Positions 34,022 to 41,593 of a stretch of DNA of 64,000 bases are shown here, in pieces. The position numbers were made by a program, and so were the translations under genes. The notes under the pieces are model-generated. The model searched no databases, was not told the origin of the DNA, and was given only the letters and a program-made list of their open reading frames with translations. This DNA is from Roseibacillus persicicus (lineage in GTDB: Bacteria > Verrucomicrobiota > Verrucomicrobiia > Verrucomicrobiales > Akkermansiaceae). Positions within the stretch are counted from its first letter, which is position 1; every line of letters starts with the position of its first letter. The stretch is from contig NZ_BMXI01000007.1 of NCBI RefSeq assembly GCF_014651675.1, forward strand, positions 186,001-250,000. The letters are read 5' to 3'.

Positions 34022-35029
34022 CTAGGATTTGTAGTGCTCCAATGCGCGATGATAGAGAGACTCGGTCTTGGTGAGGAGTGTCTCTTGAGCTGTTTGGTTC
34101 AGGGACTTGAAGGAGGTCAGAGCTTTCACGTTTTCCTCCAGCTGAGAAATGCTTTCGCATCCCGAGCAGAGCGAGGTGATGGGCAACGAGTAGACGAAAT
34201 GGTGCATGTCTTCGACTGATATCCCCGAATTCGTGAGGGAGAGATTCAACTCCCTGAGTTGCTGCTCCTGAGGACCATTGCCGAAGAAGCTCCCAAAGCC
34301 CATGGTCTTCATAGCAAAGACCCCGTAGTCGCGTTTCTTCAGCTCGGGAAGAACGTGAGTGATGAAGGAGTCGTAGTGGGGATCAACGAGGCTCATGGGC
34401 ATGAGGCAGGTGTCCAGTTCGATGCCCAGTTCGTGAAGTCGTTTGAGAAAGTGGAGGTGGGTCTTGTAAGATGAATGCCCGGTGAATCCCAAGTGGCGGA
34501 CTTTTCCTTCGTCCCGGGCCTTCAGGAAGGCGTCGAGAACCCCTGCATTGATCCGTTCGTCTACGTCTTGAATGGTGGTGATGGCGTGGATGTTCCAGAG
34601 ATCGAGGTGATCGGTCTTCATCCATCGCAGGGAGTTTTCCAATTGCTCGCGAACCGCCTTCCCTGTCTTCTGGGAGGATTTGGAAGTGAGGTAGATGTAG
34701 TCGCGATATCGAGGAGTCAGATACTTGCCGTAGAGCTTCTCGGAAGCTCCGTCGCCGTAGTCCCGCGCGTTGTCGAAGGTTCGCACCCCGAGCTCAATGG
34801 CGCGGTCAATGAGCGCTTCCTGTTGGTGTGCGGGAGCTTTCCAGGCATGGAAACCCCCTAGGGTAAATTGCGTAATCCGCTGGTCCAAGCGACCGAGTTT
34901 ACGTGTGGGGAGGGTCTTGCCGATTTTGTCTGTCGAGGGCTGTGCAAGGAGGTTTCTGGCCGAAGCGAGACCCGCCAGGGCGACCAGGAATTCACGCCGT
35001 TTTGGAAATGGGCGGGAAGATTCAGGCAT
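34022..35029 (-). CDS. Aldo/keto reductase with Tat-like signal
   Basis: About 335 residues from ATG 35029. The N-terminus MPESSRPFPKRREFLVALAG is a twin-arginine type signal (KRREFLVAL), suggesting export in folded form. The body is an AKR barrel: RKLGRLDQRITQFTLGG, RTFDNARDYGDGASEKLYGKYL with the Asp and Tyr of the tetrad, LTSKSSQ with the Lys, and LDLWNIHAI with the His. The C-terminal part has Cys pairs (SLCSGCES) seen in ferredoxin-like AKRs. Its substrate is unknown; a link to rhamnose or its oligosaccharides is suggested by its place between the permease unit and a rhamnosidase. Confidence 0.85.
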   Translation of the reverse strand: MPESSRPFPKRREFLVALAGLASARNLLAQPSTDKIGKTLPTRKLGRLDQRITQFTLGGFHAWKAPAHQQEALIDRAIELGVRTFDNARDYGDGASEKLYGKYLTPRYRDYIYLTSKSSQKTGKAVREQLENSLRWMKTDHLDLWNIHAITTIQDVDERINAGVLDAFLKARDEGKVRHLGFTGHSSYKTHLHFLKRLHELGIELDTCLMPMSLVDPHYDSFITHVLPELKKRDYGVFAMKTMGFGSFFGNGPQEQQLRELNLSLTNSGISVEDMHHFVYSLPITSLCSGCESISQLEENVKALTSFKSLNQTAQETLLTKTESLYHRALEHYKS

Positions 35030-35043
35030 CACGACGAGTGCTG

Positions 35044-35253
35044 CTAGATTGAAGGGTTGTGCTTTTCCCCCAAATCCTCCTTGGGGGAAGCGAGGCCGAT
35101 CCAAGGAGTGGCTCCGAGATACCAGAAAACCATCCCGACGATCATGAGCGTCTTGCTCAACCCGAGGTCAATGGCTCCAAGGAGAAGGAGGAGCGAAGGT
35201 AGAAGGGTTAAAGCGAGACCCAAAAGAGCGAGGGGTTTGAAGAGCTTGTTCAT
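35044..35253 (-). CDS. Small two-helix membrane protein
   Basis: A 69-residue hydrophobic protein: helix 1 about residues 8-27 (LALLGLALTLLPSLLLLLGA) and helix 2 about 33-52 (KTLMIVGMVFWYLGATPWIG), with a short charged tail (SPKEDLGEKHNPSI). It lies 22 bp after the NCS1 permease gene and 14 bp before the aldo/keto reductase, so it belongs to the rhaA operon. Small proteins of this type often accompany transporters as accessory subunits. I do not recognise a family. Confidence 0.7.
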   Translation of the reverse strand: MNKLFKPLALLGLALTLLPSLLLLLGAIDLGLSKTLMIVGMVFWYLGATPWIGLASPKEDLGEKHNPSI

Positions 35254-35275
35254 TGTATGAGTTATCGAGTTGCGG

Positions 35276-36661
35276 TTAGGCTACTTTCTTTTGGAGAAGC
35301 TTGCTGAGAACGACATGTAGGATGCCGCAAGCGACCCAACAGGGGAGAATACAGAACCAAGTGGCGATCCCTTGAAACTTGATGAAATAGAGGGCAATTG
35401 CGACGGGGCAAAGCCAGGCGAGTAGAACAATTACGTTGATGGGACTGTTGATGCGTTCGGCGTAAAACTTCTGGAATCCCATTCGTCCCGAAAGGTGCCA
35501 GTCTGCAAAAATGATCGCGCCCATGGGAGCGAGAATTGTTCCATAGAGGCCCACGAACCCAAGGAGTTTCCAAGCAAAGGCGGGGAAGATTCCCGCCACG
35601 GTGGCAAGGATGCCCGCTACTAAAGTCATGGTAGTTCGCTTGGAACCTGGGATCATCGCCTGAAATGCCAGACCCGCGCGGTAGATGGTCGGGTTGGCAG
35701 TGGTCCAGCCGGCTACGATTACACAGATGATCCCTGCGAGCCCTGCCACGTTGGCAGCCATTGGTCCGGGAACGGGGTTGGAATCACCGGTAGCTTTGAT
35801 TTGTGCCGCGAGCATGAAGGCCGCGGCAATCCAGGCCATGTAGTGACCGACAAACATGCCGGCGGTGGTGGCCCAGCCAGCGGAAGCCTTCTTTGCATAG
35901 CGAAAGACGGAAAGGTCCGCCATTCCGATATGCATTGCCGCATTGCAGAACCAGGCGAACAAGAGGACAGACCAAAAGCCCATGGTGGACTTGGCTTCGC
36001 CTCCCTGGGCGGTGATGATGGATTCATTCCAGATAGCATTGAGGCCTTCCCAGTTGGCTGCACCAAGTTGATGGAGGGCGACCAAACCGCAGGAGAGGAA
36101 AACTAGGACCATCCAAGGTGCCGCAACATTGGCGAAGCGAGCAACGGTGTCGTAGCCACGGGCGGCAACTACCGCGATCACCGCTCCGACCAGAAGGGTG
36201 ATCACGACGAAAGCGGCATTGGACGGCAATACGTCCTCGACTCCCGGCATAGGGATATTGAAGGGAATCCCGACCGCAGTGGCGGACACTGTGATCATGG
36301 CCCCGGCAAGGAAGCAGAAGAGAATTCCGTTCGCGAGGTTGTAGAGCTTGACCAGGCCTGAACCAGCAATTTTCTCCAGTTGATAATAGAGAGTCATGCG
36401 TGCTTGAACTGCGATGGGGGCACAGAGAAAGCGCCAGGAAAGAACGGCAAGCAGGTTGCCAATCAGGAGGCCCAGAAAGATGTCCTTCAAGGCCACCCCA
36501 GCCAGGAGGAAGAGGGGCCCAATCATAAATTCGGTTCCTGCCGCATGCTCGCCGGCATACATACCCCAGAATTTTCCATGGCCCTTCCGGGCTCCCTCTG
36601 GGACTGGGCGGCGTTCGAACTCGTCGCCGGGCTGGATGATCTCTTCGCTTGTGTCGCTCAT
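35276..36661 (-). CDS. NCS1-family permease, candidate L-rhamnose transporter
   Basis: A 461-residue integral membrane protein with about 12 predicted helices. The N-terminal GKFWGMYAGEHAAGTEFMIGPLF and the following GLLIGNLLAVLSW fit the nucleobase:cation symporter-1 (NCS1, cytosine/purine permease) fold. NCS1 proteins normally move nucleobases, hydantoins or thiamine. Here the gene is 24 bp after rhaA and in one operon with it, and no other sugar transporter is present in the locus. Uptake of L-rhamnose or a rhamnose derivative is therefore the working guess. The genomic argument is strong; the substrate claim is inference. Confidence 0.8.
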   Translation of the reverse strand: MSDTSEEIIQPGDEFERRPVPEGARKGHGKFWGMYAGEHAAGTEFMIGPLFLLAGVALKDIFLGLLIGNLLAVLSWRFLCAPIAVQARMTLYYQLEKIAGSGLVKLYNLANGILFCFLAGAMITVSATAVGIPFNIPMPGVEDVLPSNAAFVVITLLVGAVIAVVAARGYDTVARFANVAAPWMVLVFLSCGLVALHQLGAANWEGLNAIWNESIITAQGGEAKSTMGFWSVLLFAWFCNAAMHIGMADLSVFRYAKKASAGWATTAGMFVGHYMAWIAAAFMLAAQIKATGDSNPVPGPMAANVAGLAGIICVIVAGWTTANPTIYRAGLAFQAMIPGSKRTTMTLVAGILATVAGIFPAFAWKLLGFVGLYGTILAPMGAIIFADWHLSGRMGFQKFYAERINSPINVIVLLAWLCPVAIALYFIKFQGIATWFCILPCWVACGILHVVLSKLLQKKVA

Positions 36662-36685
36662 GGTTTTTTAAAGGAACTAGTCGGG

Positions 36686-37957
36686 CTAGGCTGCGGCAAT
36701 TTTGGCAGGCTGGGAAGATTCGCGCTGGGCAAGGACGGTGTTTTCGTAGTCTCTGACTTCATTGAGCCAAGCGTGAGAGCCGGGGACGTTCTGCCGTTCG
36801 CAATATTCTTCCCATACGTCTCCGAAGGGCATCATCTTGAGGTCTTCCATGAGAGCAAGTCGGCCGGTGTAGTCACCCTCGTTTTCCAGATTTTGCAAAG
36901 TTTCGGTCGGTTCGAGAAGAGCGATCAAGAGAGCCTTGATCATTGCGCGGGTGCCGATGGTCCAAGCCGCAACCCGGTTGATAGATGCGTCGAAGAAATC
37001 GAGGCCGATATGTGTTTTATCCAAAAGCCCGCCCCGAACAAGTTCGCGGGCGATATCGAGAAGGAGGTCGTCGAGGACGATGACGTGGTCGCTGTCCCAC
37101 CGGACTCCACGAGAAACATGAAGAAGAATTTCGGGGACATGGAGCGAGACCGAGGAAAGCTTGTCAGCGATGGACTCGGTCGGGTGGAAGTGACCGGCGT
37201 CGAGACAAAGGAGGGTCTGATTTTTTACTGCGTATCCCATGTAGAATTCGTGCGAGCCCACAACATAGGACTCGGAACCGATTCCGAAAAGTTTGCATTC
37301 CACCGCGTCGAGATTGTGCTCCATGGGCTTGGAGAAAAGCTCATCCAGTGCGCTCTCCAATCTTTTGCGGGGAGAGAGACGGTCCGCGGGTAAATCCTTA
37401 TACCCGTCGGGAACCCAGACATTGTTCGCACAATGGCTGTTGAGCGCCTGCCCCATCGCTTCGCCGATTTCGCGGCAACGTTTTCCATGTTCAATCCAGA
37501 AATCGCGGATGCCTTCGTCCCCGCTGGAAAGGGTGAATCCTGAGTCTGCCTTGGGGTGGGCGAAAAACGTGGGGTTGAAGTCGAGACCGTGGTTGTTGGC
37601 TTTGGCCCAGTCGATCCAATTTTGAAAATGGCAGACTTCGTATTCATCACGGTCGACGACCTTGCCTCCAAACTCACCATAAAAGGAATGGAGATTGAGG
37701 CGATGGTTGCCGGGAAGGATGGAATAGACCTTGTCGAGGTCGGAGCGGAGTTCTTCCGGGTTGCGGGCCTTGCCGGGGTGATTGCCGGTGACGGCGATGC
37801 CACCGGAGAGCTCAGTCGAGGTGGTTTCGAAGCCTCCGACATCATCTCCTTGCCAGCAGTGGAGAGAGATGGGGATGGTGGCGAGTTGAGCGAGGGCTGA
37901 TTCTGTATCGACGCCTAGGTCGGCATAGCGCTGTTTGGCGGTTTGGTAGGGCGACAT
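36686..37957 (-). CDS. rhaA: L-rhamnose isomerase
   Basis: A 423-residue protein, the size of E. coli RhaA (about 419) and clearly of the same type: ISLHCWQGDDVGGFE, GGIAVTGNHPGKARN, LDFNPTFFAHPKA, WIPDG-like VWVPDGYKD, ECKLFGIGSESYVVGSHEFY and LCLDAGHFHPTE with metal-binding Glu, Asp and His. The C-terminal VIGTRA-type block appears as AAWTIGTRAMIKALLIALLEPT. It converts L-rhamnose to L-rhamnulose with divalent metals. It is the first gene of a minus-strand operon (isomerase, permease, two-helix protein, aldo/keto reductase, probably rhamnosidase). Two direct repeats of the candidate operator stand 20-55 bp upstream. Confidence 0.97.
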   Translation of the reverse strand: MSPYQTAKQRYADLGVDTESALAQLATIPISLHCWQGDDVGGFETTSTELSGGIAVTGNHPGKARNPEELRSDLDKVYSILPGNHRLNLHSFYGEFGGKVVDRDEYEVCHFQNWIDWAKANNHGLDFNPTFFAHPKADSGFTLSSGDEGIRDFWIEHGKRCREIGEAMGQALNSHCANNVWVPDGYKDLPADRLSPRKRLESALDELFSKPMEHNLDAVECKLFGIGSESYVVGSHEFYMGYAVKNQTLLCLDAGHFHPTESIADKLSSVSLHVPEILLHVSRGVRWDSDHVIVLDDLLLDIARELVRGGLLDKTHIGLDFFDASINRVAAWTIGTRAMIKALLIALLEPTETLQNLENEGDYTGRLALMEDLKMMPFGDVWEEYCERQNVPGSHAWLNEVRDYENTVLAQRESSQPAKIAAA

Positions 37958-37977
37958 ATTCGTTTGGGTATTTTATG

Positions 37978-38012
37978 GGAAAGGATTCTTATCGCGAGGA
38001 AAGGATTCTTAT
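37978..38012. promoter_or_regulatory. Tandem operator candidate ahead of rhaA
   Basis: The 15-mer GGAAAGGATTCTTAT occurs twice without mismatch (37978-37992 and 37998-38012), with a 20-bp period. It is in the gap between the LacI-type regulator gene and rhaA, 20 bp before the rhaA start codon. Two turns of spacing would place two bound proteins on the same face of the helix. Confidence 0.6.
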
Positions 38013-38084
38013 GAAAGGTGAAGGAGGACCGGAAAGAAAGAAAAAAGTCGCCGTTTGATTCTCTTATTCTGCCGCTTCCTTGTG

Positions 38085-39134
38085 CTAAGACGCCGCTGGG
38101 CCAATGCTTTCTCGTGCGACGAAGTGGGTCGGAAAGACCACCTGTCGAGGGCCTGAGATGTTGTCCGAGGAGTTTTTGTCCAAGCGTGAAATCAGCATCT
38201 CGATCGCAGTGCGGCAGATTTTCTCATAACGCTGACGGACGGAAGAGAGAGAAACATAGGAGTAGGAGGAGAAGGGCACATCATCGACCCCGACCACTGA
38301 AAGATCCTGGGGGATTTTCAACCCCGCTTCAACCGCTGCCCGCATCCCACCAAAGGCCGAAAGGTCATTCATCGCGATCAAGGCAGTTGGTCTGGGGGAG
38401 ATGTTTTTCTTCAAATACTCCGCGAAGACTTGATAGGCGGAGTCTATGGTCGGTCCACAGTTGAGCATGGTGACATTTCCATCTGGGATTTCAGAATCAT
38501 TCAGAAACTCGCGGACCAGGGTCGTTCGGTCGCCATCGTCCACCCCCTCCGAGATGGCATGCAGGAAGACGAAATGCTGATGGCCTAGCTTGCGCAGTTG
38601 CTTGATGCCTTCTTCCAGACCAAAGGAGAAATCACTGAGAATGGAATCGACGGGCAGGGGAAGGGTTGGAATCCCTGAGCCGAGAGCCACTACCGGATGC
38701 GCGGTTTGAGAGTGTCGCACGAGCTCGTCGCGGTATTTCTCATTATCGCTCAGACAAAGAATCGACCCATCAACACCTATCTCTTTGAGCTCTTCCAGCA
38801 AGCGTTCTTCGCGTGGAATGGATGAGCGGCAGTTTTGAATGAGGAGATCGTAGTTGTGTTCCTCGGCCACGCGCGAAAGTGTTTCGACGAGGGAGGCATA
38901 GAAGGGGTTCGTGAGGTCCTGAACTAAGATTCCGATTGTCTGGTAAGAGCCCGAACGCAGGGCTCGAGCGGCTTTGTTGGGACGATAGTTCAGTTCTTTG
39001 GCTGCCTTGAAAACTCTCTCCTCAGTTTCCTTGGAGGCCCACGAATTAGGGCGTCGGTTGAGGATGGTGGATGCCGTATTGACTGCGACTCCGGCTCGTT
39101 CTGCTACGTCCTTCAGACGAATCTTTTTCTGCAT
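38085..39134 (-). CDS. LacI-family transcriptional regulator
   Basis: A 349-residue regulator. The N-terminal helix-turn-helix is IRLKDVAERAGVAVNTASTILN, and the hinge follows at ELNYRPNKAARALRSG. The remainder is a periplasmic-binding-protein-like sensor (QTIGILVQDLTNPFYASLVETLSRVAEEHNY, DGSILCLSDNEKYRDEL, PTALIAMNDLSAFGGMRAAVEAGL, VVGVDDVPFSSYSYVSLSSV). It lies directly upstream of rhaA on the same strand, with the duplicated 15-mer in between. It is the best candidate to bind that motif; the likely effector is rhamnose, rhamnulose or an oligosaccharide. Two regulators for one pathway (with the DeoR protein) is notable. Confidence 0.93.
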   Translation of the reverse strand: MQKKIRLKDVAERAGVAVNTASTILNRRPNSWASKETEERVFKAAKELNYRPNKAARALRSGSYQTIGILVQDLTNPFYASLVETLSRVAEEHNYDLLIQNCRSSIPREERLLEELKEIGVDGSILCLSDNEKYRDELVRHSQTAHPVVALGSGIPTLPLPVDSILSDFSFGLEEGIKQLRKLGHQHFVFLHAISEGVDDGDRTTLVREFLNDSEIPDGNVTMLNCGPTIDSAYQVFAEYLKKNISPRPTALIAMNDLSAFGGMRAAVEAGLKIPQDLSVVGVDDVPFSSYSYVSLSSVRQRYEKICRTAIEMLISRLDKNSSDNISGPRQVVFPTHFVARESIGPAAS

Positions 39135-39496
39135 GGGTGTGGGATTTACTCAGGACAGTATAGGAAGTTTCTTAGGAAAAATGAAGAAAAAATGCGAGCT
39201 GAGATTTGCAGGCTTTTCAAACTAAGGGAACCTCCCCGTTCTGCCCGCAAATCCTAGATTCTTAGGTCGTTCATCTAGGTCACAAGGGGCTTGGAGAACC
39301 GCTGAAGGGGAGACGCTTGAACCTCTAGCCTCCCAGAGAGCTCTCGGGTCTTCTCGCTTTATTCGCCTTTTATACAGAGGAGAGCTTTTCGGCCCTTCAC
39401 AGCTTCTTGGAGCAGGTCGTTGCTTGCTACTTAGTTTTGATAGCTGAATTTTTTGGAACGCCGAAGCGGTTGCGTCACTAGACGGCGGTCAGGGAC
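39135..39496. other. Non-coding gap before the LacI-type gene
   Basis: No credible gene is seen in these 362 bp. The right side must hold the end of the DUF5722 transcript and the left side the promoter of the LacI-type gene. It contains TAGGAAGTTTCTTAG about 25 bp before the LacI start codon, a weak relative of the 15-nt operator, and CCTAGATTCTTAGG near 39253-39266, a short inverted repeat. Neither is strong enough to call a site. Confidence 0.4.
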
Positions 39497-41572
39497 CTAT
39501 TTTGTTGCTGCAGTCGAGAGAACCTCTCCCCAAGAAGAGACGCCAATCATCGGTAGGTAGGGCTTGCAGGCTTCGTCCTCTTTGTCTGTTGCCAGATCTC
39601 GATAGAGGAAATAGATGGGCTTCCTGCCCAGAGGATCTTTTTCATCGTCGGGAAATTTGCGCAAGCCGATGCGCAGACCACCCTCTTTTCGGTTATCGAT
39701 ATGGTTATGATACTGCCAAGTCACTACCGACGAGAGTGGCTGAATCTTTTTCCAAGCGTAAGCCATGCCGGCCGCTTGCTCGCGAAGGGATTTCTCCGAA
39801 TAATCGGGGGAGTTGAAACCGTTTTCCGACAGGTGAATCGGCCTGACCGCGCCCCCTTTGTCGAGCATTGCGGGAGATCTCATCCAGGCATCCAAGACCT
39901 CGATATTGCGGGGCGTGATTCGGTCTGAATCAAAGTCAAAGGTCACCCCGTCTTCCCAAGTGCGGGGATTGCGCAGGGACGCGGGATAGGGGTGATAGGC
40001 AAGGGCCCAGGGAAAATCGCCCTCCGCGCGCGTCCACTTGGTGAGCTCTAACAGCATATTCTTGGAGCCGTAGAACCGGCGGTTTCCGGGGGCGGCCCAG
40101 TGGTGGGTCAGCGTGATGAAGGGGCGGGCATTCGAGCTTTCGCTTCGTGTGATGAGGTCGACGAGCCGCATCGAACGGTGATAGAGATCGAAAAAGTAGG
40201 AGAGCGGCTTTTCTCCGCAATTGGTCCAGGACCAACCGGCATCAACCTCGTTGTGAACGATATAATTGTGGATGGAGCCAAATTTGCGGTCGGGACGGGA
40301 GTAGCGCTGGGCCAACAGGTGGAGGGCGGCTCCGTAGGTGGCCACGCCCTCCTGACTGTCCATATTGGGCATCGCATAAGGGGCGGATGGGTCGGCATCG
40401 GGGTGCCCCATGATGGAGGTGATGGCATTGGCATTTTTCTCGCGGTTGGGGTTGGGGAGGAGAAGAACGACGTCGACCAGAATGTTATGTCTGGCTGCTT
40501 CTTGAAAAGTGCGGTCGTGCCTGTGAAGAGTGGTCAGGTTGGCGTGAAAGGTTCGCCCTTGCCATTGGAAGGATTCGGTAGACTTGGAAGGATGGGGCGA
40601 GAGGAGAGAATTGAGGAGAATGTTCACGGTGATCGCGGTGATTCCCAATTCCCCCAGGTCTTCCGGAGAACGGTTGTGAGCCCATCCACCGAGTCCTTTC
40701 TTATTGGCGGGGACGGGAACGGTGAGATGTGAATACTTGCTTGGAAAGACGTCGGGATAGCGCGCATGGGATTGGGGGATTCGCTTTCCTTTCTCATCTA
40801 TGGAGATCAACTGCCAACGGGAGAAGATGCGATCGTAGTTGTGGCCATCTCTTTCGCGGTGGCGTGGTAAGGTGATTTTGCCTGCTTTGAGTTGTTCGGA
40901 GTTGATTGGGACGGGTTCTTCGAAACGGGTCGGGTCGTCGGGAGCCCGAAAGAGAGGAACTTCGGCGAGAAAAATCTCTTGGGAACTGTGAGAGGCATGG
41001 AATGAAATGGTAGCTTCATCCTCGCTCAGTGAGACACTTTGGATTCGAGCAGGGAAATCAGTGGCGAGATAGGTCTGGAGAAAGTGGTCCCGCCTGTCGA
41101 CCCGACTGAGATCCTTTTCCTCAAACTCGCCGGGATTGGGTGGCCGGAGACGTGCATTGCGGAGACTGAGGGCGGCTTGCGGAGAAAGGGCGAGATCCAG
41201 CCGAAGTTCATTCCAATTCTCAGGCTGCTTGGCTAGAAGAGTGGTATAGACGCTCCAGCGTTCGGAGTGATCGATGGGCGCAATCTGGCAGGCTTTATCG
41301 CCGCCTTGGAAAACGGGGCCATAGAGGACGTGCGCATTGTCGCAACCACCGAGACTGAAGCTCTCGAACTCCAACACGGTGTGAGTGGACGGAACGGAGG
41401 TCCCTGCCACGGCCCGGAGAGAAAGTCCTCCCCCGGGGGAGATTTTAAGGGTGCCGTCTTGTTCAACCTGAACCCGGGGGCTGTCGTCGAAGGCGCTGAG
41501 CTCAAGTTCGACTGGTTGCAAGGCGAGAACAACTTGAGGCCAGAGAACGAATGCCAGGAGGCGGAGAATCAT
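39497..41572 (-). CDS. DUF5722 protein, putative glycoside hydrolase
   Basis: A 691-residue secreted protein (signal MILRLLAFVLWPQVVLA). Residues about 20-290 are beta-rich. The C-terminal 400 residues look like a TIM barrel matching DUF5722 (Pfam), a family found in polysaccharide-utilisation loci. Two glutamates stand in the positions expected for a retaining clan-A glycosidase: Glu442 in YIVHNEVDAGW (Asn-Glu, acid/base) and Glu583 in HLSENGFN (nucleophile). It is the last gene of a four-gene operon with two sulfatases and a GH78 enzyme, spacing 21-34 bp, so it likely cuts a backbone of the same sulfated polymer. Activity is inferred. Confidence 0.75.
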   Translation of the reverse strand: MILRLLAFVLWPQVVLALQPVELELSAFDDSPRVQVEQDGTLKISPGGGLSLRAVAGTSVPSTHTVLEFESFSLGGCDNAHVLYGPVFQGGDKACQIAPIDHSERWSVYTTLLAKQPENWNELRLDLALSPQAALSLRNARLRPPNPGEFEEKDLSRVDRRDHFLQTYLATDFPARIQSVSLSEDEATISFHASHSSQEIFLAEVPLFRAPDDPTRFEEPVPINSEQLKAGKITLPRHRERDGHNYDRIFSRWQLISIDEKGKRIPQSHARYPDVFPSKYSHLTVPVPANKKGLGGWAHNRSPEDLGELGITAITVNILLNSLLSPHPSKSTESFQWQGRTFHANLTTLHRHDRTFQEAARHNILVDVVLLLPNPNREKNANAITSIMGHPDADPSAPYAMPNMDSQEGVATYGAALHLLAQRYSRPDRKFGSIHNYIVHNEVDAGWSWTNCGEKPLSYFFDLYHRSMRLVDLITRSESSNARPFITLTHHWAAPGNRRFYGSKNMLLELTKWTRAEGDFPWALAYHPYPASLRNPRTWEDGVTFDFDSDRITPRNIEVLDAWMRSPAMLDKGGAVRPIHLSENGFNSPDYSEKSLREQAAGMAYAWKKIQPLSSVVTWQYHNHIDNRKEGGLRIGLRKFPDDEKDPLGRKPIYFLYRDLATDKEDEACKPYLPMIGVSSWGEVLSTAATK

Positions 41573-41593
41573 CGGTTTGATAGTGGGGCAGGT

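Noticed and set aside
38085-39134. Considered the LacI protein as a purine repressor because of the adjacent NCS1 permease
   Set aside because: The operon it precedes begins with rhaA and the motif recurs before rhamnosidase and sulfatase genes; a purine role would not fit.
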